Shown in pieces: positions 51,713 through 54,086 of a stretch of 54,086 nt of DNA. The notes under the pieces are model-generated. The model was given only the letters and a program-made list of their open reading frames with translations, was not told where the DNA came from and made no database searches. The number at the start of each line of letters is the position of its first letter. Within the stretch, counting starts at the first letter, position 1. The DNA comes from Vibrio sinensis (lineage in GTDB: Bacteria; Pseudomonadota; Gammaproteobacteria; Enterobacterales; Vibrionaceae), in the NCBI RefSeq assembly GCF_003605645.1, contig NZ_QVMU01000029.1, forward strand, positions 1-54,086, read 5' to 3'. Position numbers and translations under genes: made by a program.

Positions 51713-53893
51713 TTGAAAACAACAAAAATTAATAAAATTGAGCAAACGTATCATCAATTAGCTAAAGCATCATCTGCGGATCCGTTTGCATTTTTAGGTC
51801 CTTTTATTCCCTGTGAGCAAGGAAGTCTAAGAGTTTGGATGCCGGGTGCCGACAAGGTTGAAGTCATCATTGAGGGTGAACCTAGAATCACTATGACGCG
51901 TGAAAATGAATCAGGGTTTATTCTCAATAGCAAACGCGATCTGAGCCTGACTCATTACAAACTAGCGGTGCATTGGGGAGAGGTTGAACAATTACTTGAT
52001 GACCCGTATCAATATCATGGTATCTACGCAGCATATGACGATCTACATACCCCAAAGAGTATGTATCAGCATATGGGAGCCCAGCAACAATCATTCGAAC
52101 GTGGTGGAGATATAGTCACAGGGGTGCGCTTTTTAGTCTATGCACCTCATGCATCAGCCTGCTCTCTTATTGGTGATTTTAACCATTGGGATGGCCGACG
52201 TTTACCGATGCAGCGTTTAGATTATGGTATTTGGGGTATTTTTGTTCCTGATTTACCTGAGGGAACCTCATATAAGTTTGAAATTAAGGGCCCAGATGGT
52301 GAGAGCCTGCCTCATAAGGCAGACCCTTGGGGTTTTCATGCGCAGCAGTACCCATCATTTTCATCTGTGGTTTATGACCATCAACGTTATGAATGGCAAG
52401 ATTTTGAGTGGCAATCACGCCCTGTTACTGACAAGCGCGAAGATGCCTTATCTTTTTACGAACTGCATGCCGGCTCATGGCGTCGTGACAAACAGGGTGA
52501 ATTTCTAAACTACCGAGATTTGGCAGAAGAATTAATCCCGTATTTAGTCGAGATGAGATACACCCACCTTGAGTTAATGCCGGTGTCTGAGCATCCATTT
52601 TACGGCTCTTGGGGTTATCAACCGGTTGGTTTATTCGCTCCAACTAGTCGCTTTGGCTCTCCGGATGATTTTAAATACTTCGTCGATCAATGCCACCAAG
52701 CAGGAATTGGGGTTGTTTTAGATTGGGTTCCAGCACATTTCCCATCGGATGATCATGGTCTAGCAAACTTTGATGGTACGCCATTATTCCATGACCCAGA
52801 TCCACGCCGAGGATGGCATCAGGATTGGAACTCTTATATCTATGATTTAGGACGTGAGCCAGTACGTCGCTTCCTAGTGTCGAATGCGCTTTATTGGTTT
52901 GAACAGTTCCACATTGACGGTATTCGTGTTGATGCTGTCGCATCAATGTTATACCTCGACTATTCTCGTAGCCATGGTCAATGGCTGCCGAATGTGGATG
53001 GCGGAAATGAGAATTACGATGCGATCGCGACACTAAAGTGGATGAATGAAGAAGTCTACAAACACTTCCCTAATGCGATGACAATTGCGGAAGAATCAAC
53101 CGCATTCCCGGGCGTATCTGCACCAACATACTTAGGTGGATTAGGCTTTGGTTTTAAGTGGAACATGGGGTGGATGCATGACAGTCTTTCTTACATTAAA
53201 GAAGATTCAGTTCATCGAAAATATCACCATAATTCCATCACCTTCCCATTGATTTATGCTCATAGCGAAAACTATGTGTTATCACTTTCTCATGATGAAG
53301 TGGTTTATGGAAAAGGTTCTATTCACAATAAGATGCCCGGTGATGAATGGCAACAGACCGCCAATTTGCGAGCTTATTTAGGTTATATGTATGGGCAACC
53401 GGGTAAAAAGCTCAACTTTATGGGAACGGAGTTTGGTCAAACAGCGGAATGGAACCATGATGATCAATTGCAGTGGTTCTTGCTCGAATTTGAACGCCAT
53501 CAAGGCGTAAAATCTCTAACTCGTGACTTGAATCATCTCTATCGAACTGAGCCCGCTCTCTACCAGCAAGATTGCTCTCCTCAAGGGTTTGAATGGCGTC
53601 TTCAAGATGCAGCACAAGCCAGTATCTTGGCTCATGAGCGTATTAGTAAAGAGGGTGAACGGGTATTGGTGATCAGTAATTTCACGCCGGTACCTCATCA
53701 AGATTTCCGTATTGGGATTCCATCTGCTGGCGAGTATACCTTGTTATTGAATACCGACGCTGACGCTTATCATGGTAGTGGCTTTGAAGTAAAAGCGAGA
53801 GTTCTCAGTGATCTAATTGATAGTGAGGGCTTACCTCAGTCACTGTTGCTTAACTTGCCTCCTCTGGCGACAGTGTTTTACAAGTTGAGTTAA
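51713..53893 (+). CDS. glgB: 1,4-alpha-glucan branching enzyme
   Basis: A 726-residue GH13 glycogen branching enzyme. Two N-terminal CBM48-type modules (about 15-110 and 125-225, the second with SLIGDFNHWDGR), then the (beta/alpha)8 domain: WGYQPVGLFAPTSRFGSPDDFKYFVDQCH, nucleophile in HIDGIRVDAVASMLYLDYSR (around residue 404), general acid in TIAEESTAFPGV, and LSHDEVVYGKGS. Length equals E. coli GlgB (728). It starts at a TTG with GGGAGAGG upstream. It is in the same direction as malPQ and has a MalT box upstream, so glycogen branching is likely tied to maltodextrin use. Confidence 0.95.
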   Translation: MKTTKINKIEQTYHQLAKASSADPFAFLGPFIPCEQGSLRVWMPGADKVEVIIEGEPRITMTRENESGFILNSKRDLSLTHYKLAVHWGEVEQLLDDPYQYHGIYAAYDDLHTPKSMYQHMGAQQQSFERGGDIVTGVRFLVYAPHASACSLIGDFNHWDGRRLPMQRLDYGIWGIFVPDLPEGTSYKFEIKGPDGESLPHKADPWGFHAQQYPSFSSVVYDHQRYEWQDFEWQSRPVTDKREDALSFYELHAGSWRRDKQGEFLNYRDLAEELIPYLVEMRYTHLELMPVSEHPFYGSWGYQPVGLFAPTSRFGSPDDFKYFVDQCHQAGIGVVLDWVPAHFPSDDHGLANFDGTPLFHDPDPRRGWHQDWNSYIYDLGREPVRRFLVSNALYWFEQFHIDGIRVDAVASMLYLDYSRSHGQWLPNVDGGNENYDAIATLKWMNEEVYKHFPNAMTIAEESTAFPGVSAPTYLGGLGFGFKWNMGWMHDSLSYIKEDSVHRKYHHNSITFPLIYAHSENYVLSLSHDEVVYGKGSIHNKMPGDEWQQTANLRAYLGYMYGQPGKKLNFMGTEFGQTAEWNHDDQLQWFLLEFERHQGVKSLTRDLNHLYRTEPALYQQDCSPQGFEWRLQDAAQASILAHERISKEGERVLVISNFTPVPHQDFRIGIPSAGEYTLLLNTDADAYHGSGFEVKARVLSDLIDSEGLPQSLLLNLPPLATVFYKLS

Positions 53894-53990
53894 TCCATAC
53901 GTGATTTTGATGAACTCGATACTTGAAACCCAGCCTACGTGCTTAATGCTGATCGTTTTAAATAATTGAACGATCCTGAGCAGGGTTCAT

Positions 53991-54024
53991 AATCGGTCTC
54001 AACATAGTTGAGGCCGATTTTTTT
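53991..54024 (+). terminator. glgB terminator
   Basis: AATCGGTCTCAAC-ATA-GTTGAGGCCGATT, a 13-bp stem with one T:G pair, followed by a run of T. Confidence 0.9.
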
Positions 54025-54086
54025 ATGTCTGAGTTTTCTAAAGAGTTACAGATTACCGCTGAGTTTTGCCAAGAACATCATCTCAA
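54025..54086 (+). CDS. Possible start of a further gene (partial)
   Basis: An open frame begins ATG at 54025 and reads MSEFSKELQITAEFCQEHHL to the right edge. It starts right after the T-tract of the glgB terminator and has no clear ribosome site, so the true start may differ. Too short to assign. Confidence 0.25.
   Translation, partial: MSEFSKELQITAEFCQEHHL

Overview
This window is the replication-origin region of a secondary chromosome (chromosome II) of a Vibrio-type gammaproteobacterium. The strongest evidence is a complete rctB initiator gene, a chromosome-II-type parA2/parB2 pair, an oriCII array of phased 12-mer RctB sites next to a DnaA box, and seven perfect copies of the parS2 palindrome (TTTACA-N-TGTAAA). 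Flanking genes (yebC-like, yibL, malT/malPQ, glgB, tmcA, thiamine cluster) also fit a Vibrio background. The exact species cannot be named from the sequence alone; a tyrosine phenol-lyase gene at the left edge is a useful species-level marker.

Layout, left to right. (1) 1-4.1 kb: the 5' end of tpl (minus), an AT-rich gap, modF, an ABM monooxygenase and pgpB. (2) 4.3-10.3 kb: a seven-gene thiamine operon on the minus strand, thiD-thiZ-thiX-thiY-tenA-thiM-thiE, led by a TPP riboswitch whose 3' strand can pair with a segment that otherwise hides the thiD ribosome binding site. (3) 10.4-18.5 kb: a LysR gene that contains a parS2 site, small ORFs, an IclR regulator paired with a degenerate ureohydrolase-fold protein, a GH1 6-phospho-beta-glucosidase, a FapA/DUF342 protein and a small conserved-looking ORF. 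(4) 18.8-20.8 kb: a STAS protein and a REC-PP2C-HATPase protein forming a partner-switching pair. (5) 20.8-30 kb: three clustered parS2 sites, tmcA, parB2, parA2, the incompatibility/rctA-like region with 39-mer-like repeats, the oriCII array, an AT-rich unwinding region with phased ATCA motifs, rctB, and further RctB-type sites downstream of rctB. (6) 30-42 kb: small ORFs, a YebC/PmpR protein, a RodA paralogue, an AraC regulator, an HlyD + DUF2955 exporter pair with a divergent LysR, a candidate small RNA, two strong hairpins next to a parS2 site that overlaps the stop codon of a chemoreceptor, a DUF4344 putative metallopeptidase and YibL. (7) 42.4-54 kb: an AT-rich acyltransferase-3 gene, then malT divergent from malP-malQ, and glgB with a perfect MalT box.

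Functional logic: the centre is a replication/segregation module (RctB fires oriCII, ParA2/ParB2 segregate it through parS2 sites spread over about 27 kb, some inside coding sequence). The right end is a maltodextrin/glycogen module, the left a thiamine salvage/uptake module under one riboswitch. I saw no tRNA, rRNA, insertion sequence, CRISPR array or phage genes. The most worthwhile new leads are the RctB-type sites downstream of rctB, the parS2 sites inside genes, the inactive-looking ureohydrolase beside IclR, the degenerate first ATPase domain of ModF, the candidate sRNA at about 37.5-37.6 kb and several unannotated small proteins.
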